57,445 nucleotides of DNA from Gnetum montanum (taxonomy: Eukaryota > Streptophyta > Gnetopsida > Gnetales > Gnetaceae), in assembly GCA_015680685.1 (NCBI GenBank), contig MNCI01024118.1, forward strand, positions 129,803 through 187,247. The letters are read 5' to 3'. Each line of letters begins with the position of its first letter. Position 1 is the stretch's first letter. The translations under genes were made by a program, and so were the position numbers. The notes under the pieces are model-generated. The model ran no database searches. It saw nothing but the letters and a program-made list of their open reading frames with translations, and had not been told where the DNA came from. Of this stretch, positions 11,860-22,873 are shown one piece after another.

Positions 11860-13178
11860 GCCCACTCTTTGATAAATTTCCTAATGAACTCCTCTTTGCC
11901 AAATTAATTAATGACCAAGTGCCCCCAGAACCAAAATGGTATAATGGCATCCTCACTTATCTTCTCTCTCAGGAGATACCACAAAATCATTTCTTTATAA
12001 GGGCATGTGCTACATGGAAATCAACAAACATCTTTACAAGGTATGTGCCAATGGCCTAGTTTGTTGGTGTGTCCCTAATATTGATCAATTGCACATTCTC
12101 CAAGATGCTCATGAGGGCCCTTGTAGAGGCCACTATGTAGGAAGATGCACAACCATTAAAATCTTGATGGTAGGATACTACTGGCCAACAATCTTCAGGG
12201 ATGCCTACCAATTTGTTCAATCTTGTGAACATTGTCAATTAGATGGTGGGATAACTGGGCCAATGAAGGAACCTCAACAATGGATCCAACCATTGAAACT
12301 CTTCAACATATGGGACATAAACTTCATGGGCTCCATCACACCCATGTCCAATGAAAAGGCATACATTATCATTACCATTGACTACTATACTAAATGGATA
12401 GCAGCAGCACCCATCATCAACTGTACATCATCCACTATTGCTCAATTTTTTCAACAACACATTGTAAATAGGTTTGGGATGCCATGTGCACTAATTTCTA
12501 ACAATGGAGCCCATCTTGTAGGCACCACTTCTTGCAAGCTCATGCAACACTTGGGGGTTGAACATAAATTAACAACACCCTACCACCCCTATGCTAATAG
12601 TCAAGCAAAGATTACTAACAAGAAGATTACAAAGATCTTAATGAGAAATATTAGCAAATATAAGAGAGACTAGAGCACAAAAATAAATGATGTCCTCTAG
12701 GCCTACCTCTTAACATGGAAAATCCCTATAGGATACTCTTCCTGTGAGCTAGTATATGGAAAACTATCAACACTTCCTATTCAATTTGAGCTTGATACAC
12801 TTTTAACAGCCTGTGACTTGGATCTTGAACTTTGTCTAGCACAAAGAGAATGATTGATCAACCTTAACGTGGTAGATGAAAATTGATTAGTGGCCCTATC
12901 CTTGAATGAAGTGCACAAGGAATTCAAAAAGCAACAACATGACCTAAGAATAAGGAAATTCAAATTTCAACCTAGAGATAAGGTCCTCTATTGGAACCCC
13001 ACACATGTTCCACAACAAACTAAATTTCCAACATTGTGGAAGGGGCCCTATAAAATTGATGAAATCTTTCCTTCTAGGGCCATGATAATCTACAAACCTA
13101 TAATACCAAATAAGAAATAGTTGGTTAACATTCAACAAATAAAACCTTTTCATGAGCCCAAGCAAGTAGTGCAATGAA
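11860..13178 (+). pseudogene. Integrase of element B, decayed
   Basis: It would insert the element's cDNA into chromosomes. The best-preserved stretch is the open frame 12005-12673. It holds the His/Cys zinc module (AHEGPCRGHY ... CEHCQ), the first Asp of the catalytic triad (NIWDINFMG), then ISNNG where the second Asp is expected (now Asn). SQAKITNK follows, with Lys (AAG, 12608-12610) in place of the catalytic Glu. The C-terminal domain continues after frameshifts at 12890-13120 (FQPRDKVLYWNP ... FPTLWKGPYKIDEIFPSRA), a typical LWKGPY-type gypsy integrase tail. Two of the three catalytic residues are lost. Confidence 0.85.
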
Positions 13179-15262
13179 TACCTCATTAGATGGACAACCT
13201 TGTTGAATCTTTTAGATCTTCTTCTTCCAACTCAGTCATGCAAGAGATTTTCATCCATGCGAATCATTTATGTAACTTCTCAATTATTCTATTTTTTGTT
13301 TTACATATTTTTTTTAAAAAAAAATTATTTTACACCTTTTGTTTATACTTTTTCCTATTTTACACCATCATTGGTACATTTTATTTTTCTTGAATATTTT
13401 ACACTTTCTTGTATAATTCCCGTTGTTTTGGGTGTGACTTTCTAAATTTTTGCTAATAAAGTGCTTTGTTCCAATAGGTCATAGTCGTGTTGTAGCTGTT
13501 GTTAATTGTGGTTTATACTTATTATTTTTTATTTCTAATTTTTTATTTCTATTTTTAAATTTTAGTACTAATAACTAAGACGTGGTTTCTATTTCATCGC
13601 ACAAGAATTGAGTCCATGACATCCACCTATCCACAAACTCTATGGTTTCTCTTATTTTGGAAGTATGAGGTACCTTTTCATTAAGTAAAAATTTAATGAA
13701 CTTATGACCTTGGTAGTTTCTAGACTTGGAAAGATTCAAGGGTTTTAATAGGGTGTGACTTCAAGGGCACTCGATACTCTTTATAACCTTCTAATTACTT
13801 AGGTGCATGAGTGTTTTTGTGGATTTCTTACTATTTTGTGTCAACTAATAACAAGAAGTTGAATAAGTCTTTGCATGGTGTGGTTTCCATCTAAAAAAAT
13901 ACAAAAACAAAAAAACTAGAACATAAAAGATGAAAAAATGATGATGGAAATTCAAAGCACATCCCTTAGATAGAATAATGGGTCACAAGAACTAGTTATG
14001 GGACTAGAAAGATATGTTACTCATGCCTAAAGGTCCCCTCTAACTAAGGATCTTTCTCACTTCCTACTTCTCTATTCTTCTGTATGAAGAATGGTGATTG
14101 ATTTATGGGAGCACTCTTGTGTCTCAAGGAGGTGGACCAATCTTAGAGTGGGGATGCAAATTCACTGAATGTGGCTAGTTTTGGTCTAGACTAAGGATGG
14201 ATTTTAATAATAAAATTCATGAGGAACTTCATGTAACCTTAATTAGGAACTCCATTCCACTTTCTCTCTCATCCATCTATGCTTTCCATGATTGACCTCA
14301 CCACTAGTGTCCATGTCCTTGTTTGATGTCTTAGTTTGATGTGCCTAAATTCTTAGGTAGATTCTTATAAGTTTTGGTCCTTAACTTTCATAATGATTAA
14401 TCAATCACCAATGGGGCCCATGGACTCCTTAGGTGAGGCTATGTTAGAGAAAAAAGGCATGTTCCTACTATGGGGAGGACCCACTTTCGTATCTCATGGT
14501 TAGGTTAGTTAAGTACCTCATCCTTACATATTTTCATAATCCAAACCTTTGTGTGCCTCATTTGATGCATCCAACTATGTGCTCCTTAAGGTAATTTCTT
14601 TAATGAACATTTTCTCTATCTAATTTTTCAATCAAATTCTTAGATTTTCTAGAACTTCATGGATCCCACTTTCATAAAAAACCTCCATGTATTTTTTTGA
14701 GAAATTCAACTTGAAAAAGTTTTTTTACACCCTTCATAAATGGGTACCCATCAATGGACCCTGTAAATATACAAGAGCTTGTATACAAGACCCCATCAAC
14801 ACAACACAAAAATTTTATACTTATATGCATCCACACTTTGAATTTTTCACATTTCCTTTCAAATGCTAGAGTAGTGTTTGCAGTTTTCAAATTTCAAAAC
14901 CTTCCAGAAGCCACATCTTCCTAACCATTTGTTCAAATCATTTGGTTCTTCAACCTTGTAGCTACTAGCGGTAATCTCTTAGTCATGGGGACCACAAAGC
15001 TAATGTTTTTGATAGAAAATATTTCTAAATGTTTCTAACTCTCAAAAAGGTTTAACAAATAAACCAACACAAAAACATCAAATTACAAAAGTTAAACCCT
15101 TCCAACTAGCTCCGGTAACACTTTGAACTTAAAAATTAATAAAATAACTGATCTACCATGGTCCAACCTTAGCCTAAGTGTAACTAATTGATGAGACATG
15201 GTATTAAAACATTATAAGTTACACATTATATATACTAATCCTTGGATGTCTTGTGACCATAG
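13179..15262 (+). other. Post-pol spacer of element B
   Basis: About 2 kb with no supported gene. It begins with T-rich TTTTACA repeats (13290-13430) and contains the conserved block GTCTTTGCATGGTGTGGTT (13867-13885), which is also present in A and C. It aligns in order with A 3200-4300 and C 46750-45000. Open frames here on either strand are shadows. Confidence 0.65.
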
Positions 15263-16920
15263 ATGGCACCAAAGGAGAAGCACACACAAGAAGGAGAACC
15301 ATCACAGCCACAAGATAAATGACCATGAATGGAAAGGAGCCAAGAATAGGCCCAAGAATAACAAGTAGCAACCCATGTTACAAGACCTCTTAGGGAGGAG
15401 TCCAAAGTGAAATAATTCCATTAGATTCCAAAATAAGCAGTAGCAATACAAAAATCCCACTAGGATGAGACACCATCTCAACATGCAAACCTTGTGTGAC
15501 CTTGATATAAGATTGCCTTAAGAAGATCAAATCAAAGAAGGCTTAGAAAATGGTGCTCTAAGAATTAAATGTTGGCTCTTTCTTAGAGAAAGCACCTCAA
15601 TAAGTACAAGATTAATTGAAGACCTTTCCCATGTGGCCCATCATCACTTCCAAAGGGAAGTGGTACATGAAAGAGACATTCTTATTTTGGAATAATAGGT
15701 AGGCTACTTCAATTATCAAGATTAAGGAAATTTCAGTGTTCTACTCAGTGCAAGCCATTTTAGAGGCACTTGCGTTGTTGAAAACTAGGGTGAATCTCAC
15801 AAAGATTCCAATATAGGTAGACCCAAGCATCAAGAAATAATGGATATAGTGGTGTTATGGCATTGACCATAAAAAGTTTGATGCACTCATAGTGGCAGAG
15901 AGAATCTACTACAATGTTGCAACCTTTCACCTCAATCTAATGATGAGGAAAAGAAATATTATTATCTTCTCCACCCATGTGTGTGCCACTCTAAGTAGTA
16001 GATTCCCTATCAACCTTTCATAAGTAATCTATCTTGAAATAGAAAAGTGCTTTAAGAAAAATGAACATGGGAGGAATGCACTCTCCTTTTCATGTCTCAT
16101 CAAAAAAATATGTTAAAGTGGAGAAATAACCTACTATATAAACAATGAAGTCTGATGTGCTTCATTTGCTAACTAGATGAATATGATGAAGGACAAATTC
16201 CCTTCAAAAGTCATTCAAGAAGAGAAGTAGTGACCACCACCTTCACCATCCACTTAGCAAATAGTCCTATACATTGCTACAACTTCTCAATGGTTATGTA
16301 GACTTTGAGAATGGCTCTTGAATGAGCAAGAAAAATAAGCAATAATGAGTGGTGATGATCCATCTATGTATTGGTTAATAATGAGTCACCTAAACAAAGT
16401 GGCTCAAACAATTAGCCAAATGGATGATGGTGAACCAATCGTTTTAGCCCAAAGAATGTAGTTACCTACAAGATCAAGTCTTGGCACCTAAGAGGCAATA
16501 GTATCCCTCTTGAAATAGCAAAAATTCCTTGAAATATCTAGGAATGTAGCTAATTTTTTAGTGTGCTTGGAGGAGGATGAGGGGACAATAGTTTTGGTGA
16601 TGCAGCACCAAAAATAGGAGACAATAATACAAGTGATTCCTAATGGAGTTACTAGGAATAGTAACGATGTAGCATCTGTACCAAACATCTCTACACTTAT
16701 TAATTTTTAGATGTCCACAAGAATAGTAAGCAACAAGTTGAGTGCAACATAGCATGAACAATTTTTGGATAACTAATGCGAATTGGGCAACTAATTTTAG
16801 ATGTCTTTGATCTTTCAAACAACATAACTAAAACCCAGTTAGAGCTACTAGAAGCAAGAGGCAAGAATATCATTTTGAACGACAACAAGTAGTTAGACTA
16901 TGATCACTTGTTTTAAGTAG
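15263..16920 (+). pseudogene. Post-pol ORF of element B, resembling plant 'putative transposon protein' domains
   Basis: The inferred start is ATGGCACCAAAGGAG at 15263. The frame is broken, but the sequence aligns with C's minus-strand ORF across several blocks. Shared blocks include WCYG, ERxYxxxxxFHLN, FSTxxCATL, INLS/INLP, LEIEKxF, NEHGRxALxxxxLI, MMKDK and later HLxxVAxxI. The order hydrophobic block - INL - LEIE - NEHGR - LIxxIC resembles plant transposon-associated domains found in extra ORFs of LTR retrotransposons; that match is from memory and tentative. Function is unknown. The C-terminal coiled-coil part present in C is replaced here by an inverted segment (see 16921-17467). Confidence 0.55.
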
Positions 16921-17467
16921 TCAATAATCCCATATATTTCCAATTTTATAAAGAACTTGAAAATGAGTTTTCATTCAATCGTGGAGGTATGATGAAGTGT
17001 CTTTGGGTAGCTATGGTTGCCCTATTACAGCTACCACTTTTGGTGGAAGGCAAAAGGCATCTAGTAATGCCTTCATCTTCTTCTCCTTGCTTCAAGGATC
17101 ATTCATAGTCCATGCAATAACATCAATGTGGGCTAGAATGGGGATATCCCATGGATAGGTCATTACTAGAAACAACTCCTTCACATTGATAAACCAAGCA
17201 AAAAATTTCTTACATTCAATTATGAACCACCTTGAGTGCATTTTGTACCTCCTTCTAGCCATTCATCCTTTAGGCCAGGTTCTTGGTAGTTGATCTTTGA
17301 TTAGTGAACTTCACCTTGAGAACCTCAAATTTTTCATTTGCCATTGCAAGCTTTTTCAAGTTCTATTGTGTTATGTGTCAATCAATAATCCCATATGTTT
17401 CCAATTTTGTAAAGAACTTGAGGACAATTTTTTATTCAGTTGTGATGGTATGATGAAGTGTCTTTGG
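16921..17467 (+). repeat. Duplicated LTR junction flanking an inverted internal segment in B
   Basis: 16921-17006 and 17382-17467 are direct copies, each holding TCAATAATCCCATAT, the purine tract and the first roughly 18 bases of the LTR (TGATGAAGTGTCTTTGG). Between them, 17008-17378 aligns with C's plus strand 42885-43250. Because C lies on the minus strand and B on the plus strand, this piece is inverted relative to B. In C it encodes the end of the post-pol ORF in sense, so B is the rearranged copy. Confidence 0.75.
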
Positions 17468-18339
17468 TCAACTGTGTCAATGGGATGCCATCAATGTGAT
17501 CCCATTGATGGGATCTTATCAACATAGGGATTTTTACATTGACATGTACCCATCAACATGGCATCCAAGTAGGTCTATAAATACAGTACCCCAACTATGT
17601 TAAAGAGGGGGAAAAATTGTAGTTGCTAGAGGAATTCTTGCAATTTGTTTATGTAAGAGATAGAATAATTTTCTTAAGTGCTCATATCAGGAGTCAAGAA
17701 GTGTATAGATCTTTATTCGAGCACTATTGTACTTGAGCACTACAGTGTATGTGGTAATAAAGATGAGCTTTTTGATAAACCTTACAGCACTTGGACTAGC
17801 TTAATGATTTATTTATGCATTTATTATTTTCATTAATTAAGATATTATTAAACTAGAATGATTAAGATTTTAAGTAATTATTTAAGCTAAATATACTAGC
17901 ATACATAAGTACAACCACTTCGAGCATACATATAACATTTGGTAATTCCAGTAGTGCTTAACACTTGGTCACCTAATAGTGTTGTATATGTTTAGGATGT
18001 GTATGGAGATTTGAACCGAATGCTTATGATAGGATAGTTAGCTATTAATTAGTAATTAAATTAGTTGAATTAGTTAATCAATTTATGCTAAATCTATTAC
18101 AAACCTTTGGTGAACAAAATATAAAATAATAAAAGTCATGTGCCTCAATTCCACTTAACCATACAACTAAGCTTCACAAGTGTAGTTGGAAAGACACTGA
18201 CTTTTCCACGATTAGATTCACATTCTAGATTGAATTCTATGTATAAGAACACTAGAAATCCATGAAATTTAGCTAAATCATGCATGAATGTCTTAGTGAT
18301 TCATATGGTTGGTTGTAGAGTTACCTTGCTACTCATCAG
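17451..18339 (+). repeat. 3' LTR of element B
   Basis: Starts TGATGAAGTGTC, has TATAAATA at 17576-17583 and AATAAAGATGAGCTTTTTGA from 17754, and ends GTTACCTTGCTACTCATCA at 18339. U3 contains the alternating words ATGGGATG, CATCAATG and CATTGATG (17480-17550), a short palindromic module. It is the full-length reference for the truncated 5' LTR. Confidence 0.9.
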
Positions 18340-18349
18340 GATGTAACAT

Positions 18350-18365
18350 GCTCCCCTTCTTAAGA
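18350..18365 (-). other. Polypurine tract of element D
   Basis: On the minus strand AAGAAGGGGAGCA directly precedes the LTR start TGTTA(CATCCC). The two were separated by B, whose GGATG duplication and full body lie between TAACA (18345-18349) and the rest of the LTR. Confidence 0.7.
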
Positions 18366-18369
18366 ATCT

Positions 18370-19700
18370 TCCTCCTAAAATATTTCAGGATGAGATGCAC
18401 ACATTTCAGTATCCACCTCATAAGTACCCTCTAAAGCATCATTTCTACTCTAGAAAACCTTGACCATAGACACAACTTTACTATGTAGCTATCACAACAT
18501 ATGATCAACAATCTCTATAGGTTTCTCAACATAATTGACATCAGATTGTAGCTATATTCCTAAATGATTAATCACATGGTGTTCATTAGGCACATAACGT
18601 CATAGCATAGATACATGAAATACATCATGTACATGTGCTAAATGAGATAATTCTATTTGATATGACACTCTCCCAATCTTCTATAACACTTGAAAAGGAC
18701 CAATGTACCTAGGAGCCAATTTTCCTTTTTGGCCAAATCTAGTAAGTCCTTTAAAGGGAGAAACATGAAGAAATATATGATCTCCAACCATAACCTTCAA
18801 TGGCCCTTGATGCTGATTAGCATATTCCACCTACCTATCCTATTGAGCTCTTAATCTATCTTAAATCTCATGAACCTAGTTTGTAGTCTGTCCCACCAAA
18901 TCTATACTCACCTATTGTTGATCTTCTATTGTATCCCAAAATAAAGGTGTTCTACATGGCCTAACATATAAAATCTCATATGGTGCTACTCGTAAACTCT
19001 CTTGATAACTATTATTATATGTAAATTTAGCTAATGGTAGCAAGTAATCCTAGCCATATCTATACTAAAAATAATAGGCTCTCACCATGTCCTTGAGAAT
19101 TTGATTCACCCACTCAATTTCTCCATCAGTTTGTGGATGATATGTTGAACTCATATTCAACTTTGTACACATCTCCTTTTGGAAATCCTGCCAAAAATAT
19201 GACATGAATTGAGCATCTTTATCACTAATAATCCATCGTGGCACACCATGCAACCTCACTATCTCTACAAGAAAGAGGTGTAGTTTCTACTGCACTCATT
19301 GATGCTTGTGTACCGAGGAAATGAGTAGACTTTGTTAACAAATAAACTACTAAGATAGCATCATGACCAGTACAAGCCTACAAAATATTCATAACAATAT
19401 CCATATTAAAGGCATCCTATTTCCACAAAGGAATATCATGAAAATGCAAATATCCCCTAGGCCTTTGATTTTCTATCTTCACTTACTAGTAAAATAAACA
19501 TTGAGATACATATTCTCCTACATTCCTCTTCATACCAAGCCACCAATACATTCGTCATAAACTCTAATACATCTTTTGACTACCTAGATGCATTTGGTAT
19601 CTACACATGTAGGACTCATCCATTTATTAGCAATCATAGAGCTTTTGGAACACATACTCAACCATCCCTCCATAACACTCCATGACTATCCACAAAGAGT
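18370..19700 (-). pseudogene. Integrase with chromodomain-like tail of element D, decayed
   Basis: The open frame 19065-19259 carries the integrase core HGVPRWIISDKDAQFMSYFW ... NMSSTYHPQTDGEIEWVNQ, with the second Asp and the Glu of the DDE triad retained. Downstream on the minus strand are GDHIFLHVSPFKGLTRFGQKGKL and APRYIGPF (about 18680-18790). The last part, near 18370-18550 (PIEIVDHML ... KVVSMVKVF ... YEVDTEM ... PEIF), is the degenerate chromodomain-like motif found at integrase C-termini of Tekay/Del chromoviruses, which are thought to steer integration toward heterochromatin. Several stops are present. Confidence 0.75.
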
Positions 19701-19949
19701 AGTCCATTATAGGGGATTTTTTGCCTCAATTATTGAAACCATGGATCTTATTGTCATTTCTCTCAAATCTACTCCTGAAAATATGATTGGATTTTAATGT
19801 TATTAAGCTTACTCATCACCCTACTTAATGCATTAGCTACTTTATTAGTCTTGCCAAGCATGTATTTAATAGTGAAATCAAAGTAAGTATCCCCACCCAT
19901 CTACATTCTCACAAGTTTAACTATGGCTAACTCATAAGATATTAGAGAC

Positions 19950-21000
19950 TCTTATGGTTAATCTAAATAATAACATGCTTCCTATATAAATATTTCCTCC
20001 ATGTCTTCAATTCAAATATCACAACACCCAACTCTAGATCATGCATAGGATATCTAGTTTTATGTGGCCTCAATTGACAAGATGCATTAGTCATAACCTG
20101 GCCATCCTGCATCAACACACAACCAAATCCATACCCTGAAGCATCAATACTAACATCATATGGATGCCTTGGTATAGGATCTATTAGCACTAGAGTAGTT
20201 ACCAATCTATGTTTCAACTCTTCAAATGTAGCCTTACAAGCTAGGCTCCAAGTAAAGTTAGTCTCCTTCCTCAACAATCAAGTCAAAGAAGAGACTATGC
20301 GAGAAAAATGTTCCACAAACCTATAGTAATATCCTACTAATCCCAAGAAGCTTCACACCTCAACTATTGATTGTAGCACAAGCCAATCATGAATGAATAT
20401 AATCTTTACATGACCCATAAAGATATCAACTCCTGATACCAAATGTCCCAAGAACTAAATCTTGACTACCAAAATAAACACTTGGATGATTGAGCATATA
20501 ATTTTTACTCCCTCAAATTTTGTAAGACTATCCACATTGCTCATTAGGATAATATATCAAGATATCATCTATGAACATAATTACAAACTAATTTAGGAAT
20601 GGCTACATCACATTGTTTATAAGGTGCATGAAAACTGCTAGTGCATTTATCAAACCAAAGGAAAGAACCAAAAACTCATAATGACCATATCATGTTCTGA
20701 ATGCTATCTTTGATACATCTTGTTCATGAACCCACACTTTATGATACCTAAACTTGAGATCAATCTTTGAGAATACATGAACTTCTTGAAGTTGATCAAA
20801 CAAGTCATCAATTCATGGAAAAGGGTATTTATTTTTCATTATCACCTAGTTTATTTACCTATAACCTATGCATAGCTGCAAACTCTGATCCCTCTTTTTA
20901 ACTAAGGGAACTAGTGCATATCATAATGATACACTATGTTAAATGAGGCTGTTGTCTAGTGATTCTTGCAGCTAGATCCTCAGCTCTACTAGCTTTATGG
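19950..21000 (-). pseudogene. Reverse transcriptase and RNase H of element D, decayed
   Basis: On the minus strand the RT reads DLFDQLQEVHVFSKIDLKFRYH, YGHYEFLVLSFGLINA and MFIDDILIY. The catalytic box FIDDIL is at 20552-20575 with both Asp codons intact, unlike B and C. The open frame 19963-20277 is the connection and RNase H start (FTWSLACKATFEELKHRL ... SIDASGYGFGCVLMQDG ... RPHKTRYPMHDLELGVVIFELKTWRKYLY), typical of chromovirus RNase H. Stops and frameshifts separate these blocks. Confidence 0.8.
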
Positions 21001-21009
21001 GAGACATCC

Positions 21010-21640
21010 TATGTGGAGCCTTTGAAATAAGATTTGTACTAGGTTTAGGTTCAATCTTGAACTCAATCTCTCACCTTGGTGGTAAACTTAGTAATTCTAA
21101 TTGAAACACATCAGTAAATTCTTGAACAATAGGAATTTGATCTATCTTCATCATATTTTTTTTACATATTATTGCTACAAAGCATTCATGCCCTTTTTTA
21201 AGCATCCTATGATACATCTAAGAGGAGATCAAATCCAAGCACATAGTCCTTAGATGAGTTTGTATCTCAATTGGAGCATCATCAACTAATTGTAGTCGTA
21301 GGAGCTTTTATTGATAGTCCAAACTAGCATTGCACTGCAACAGCCAATCCATCCCTAAAATCACATCATATATCCCAAGATCAATAACATGCAAATGACT
21401 AACCCACTGCACATCTTTTAATTATATGAGTATACCTCCTAATCAACGCAAGTCTCATAACCCCTAGTAGAAGATACTATTAGCCTAGGAGAAAGAGAAT
21501 GATGTACAAGAGCTACATGATATGCAACCATAGGATCTACAAAAGAATGGATGACACCTAGATCAAATAAAATCAATACATTAAAGTCCAAAATTGTACC
21601 TCCTATCTCCATCATTATGTTTGGCTACACATCCAACTAC
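21010..21640 (-). pseudogene. Protease and RT linker of element D, decayed
   Basis: IYDVILGMDWLLQCNASLDY is readable near 21320-21380. GMDWL is the C-terminal hallmark of Ty3/gypsy retropepsins. The stretch IEFKIEPKPSTNLISKAPHRMSP near 21000-21070 is the linker that precedes the RT fingers in chromoviruses. The DTG active-site region upstream is poorly preserved. Confidence 0.65.
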
Positions 21641-22800
21641 TAGTTTGTTAAGGACACTCATTCTTTTGTCCTCTAATCTACTCCTCTTGGTGGAGTAATA
21701 GGTATTCCACATCCACCTTGAACTAGAGATGACTATCCTTAGCCTCTACCTCTTCCACTACTACCTACCTACTTTAGGCCCTACTAAGCCTAATGCCCTG
21801 GCTACCCATATGTAAAATCATTCTGGCAATCCCTCTGTAGATGGCTAGGCTACCCACATCTATAACAAATAGTAGATCCATGACCAACCCCAATAGTAGG
21901 GTCACAAGTTGGTGTTGGATGCTCACCTCCATGTCCACAAGCTTGGTTAGATGGGCCAAGTCTCTCTCTATATGTCAATCCTCTCTTCTGCTCCTATCGC
22001 CTCTCTCTATGAGTTGCATCTTCATGTTGACTCCTCTCTAGATCCATGGCTATCACTTTAGCCTCATCATAGGATGCTAATTTGAGGGGTAAGATGTGTC
22101 CCTTCAAATATGGCCTCAATCCTCTAACAAATCTAGTTAACTATTCCTAAGCATCTATCTTTCATTTTTGGTACATAACTACTAAGCTAAGAGAAACAAG
22201 CATCATACTCTGCCATAGATAAACTACCCTCATACAAATGATATAACTCATCCTCCTTGACTTGAGCATATTGGGTAGCCACATAACGGGCTTTGAAAGC
22301 TATCAAAAATCCTCCCATACCACCTCTTGGCTTGTCCATCGCTTTGCATGCTCTTTAGTTATCCACCAATGTTAGGCAGTACCAACCAACTAATATATCA
22401 CCAAGCGAGTATGTTGAACCAATGAGTAGCCCATAAAATCAAAATCATTCTATAATTTCTCCAATAATTCTATAGCTATAGTAGGATCTTTAGTACCATT
22501 AATTTTAGGAGGTTCCATATTCAAAAATTTCTCTACTAGTTCCCTATTAATAGGCTACCTATTTGAATCTTCTGAGTCTCCACTTCCACTACCAATTTCC
22601 ACTTTCTTGACTATGAAAATGAGAGCATCACTAGCTACAACATGCTTCTACAAGATCTATAATAACTATTTTATAAGTTTTAGTTACCTATTTGTAGGAC
22701 CACTGATAGATGTTTGAGAAGGCTATTCTAGTCCATCATTAGGTCCTTTTAATCTATGAGCCCAACCAGCATCATAACCAAGTCTACTGTACAAATCCAT
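21641..22800 (-). pseudogene. gag of element D with CCHC zinc knuckle, decayed
   Basis: The capsid part is readable from about 22540 (ELVEKFLNMEPPKINGTKDP, then AIELLEKL) through HWWITKEHAKRWTSQEVVW to RFVRGLRPYLKGHILPLKLASYDEA (about 22060-22140). This is a standard retrotrans_gag core. The nucleocapsid zinc knuckle C-x2-C-x4-H-x4-C is complete at 21826-21867 (CYRCG ... SHLQRDC), apart from a stop between its first and second half. The apparent open frames at 21774-22041 are shifted shadows. Confidence 0.75.
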
Positions 22801-22855
22801 AACCTAAAATCATAAATGGATGACTACCCCAACCATCAAACAACATTGAAGTAAA

Positions 22856-22870
22856 CTAACTCTGATATCA
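22856..22870 (-). other. Primer binding site of element D (initiator Met-tRNA type)
   Basis: The minus strand reads TGATATCAGAGTTAG three bases from the LTR end. Plant retrotransposons primed by initiator tRNA-Met use TGGTATCAGAGC; this site differs by decay at the third base and at the end. Confidence 0.7.
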
Positions 22871-22873
22871 CAA

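Larger units (their letters stand above)
7324..18339 (+). mobile_element. Element B: Ty3/gypsy (Athila/TAT-like), near full length, decayed
   Basis: It is bounded by GGATG on both sides (7319-7323 and 18340-18344). Removing it restores D's LTR-to-tract junction, ATGGGATGTAACA. The order is truncated 5' LTR, gag, protease, RT, RNase H, integrase, spacer, post-pol ORF and 3' LTR. The RT/RNase H/IN phrases (for example LDGYSGYN, NYTAMEKELIVVVYALEK, FNIWDINFMG) are of the Athila/TAT type. All frames are interrupted. The primer site, leader and 5' gag are missing where a nested hairpin (7867-7974) sits. Confidence 0.9.
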
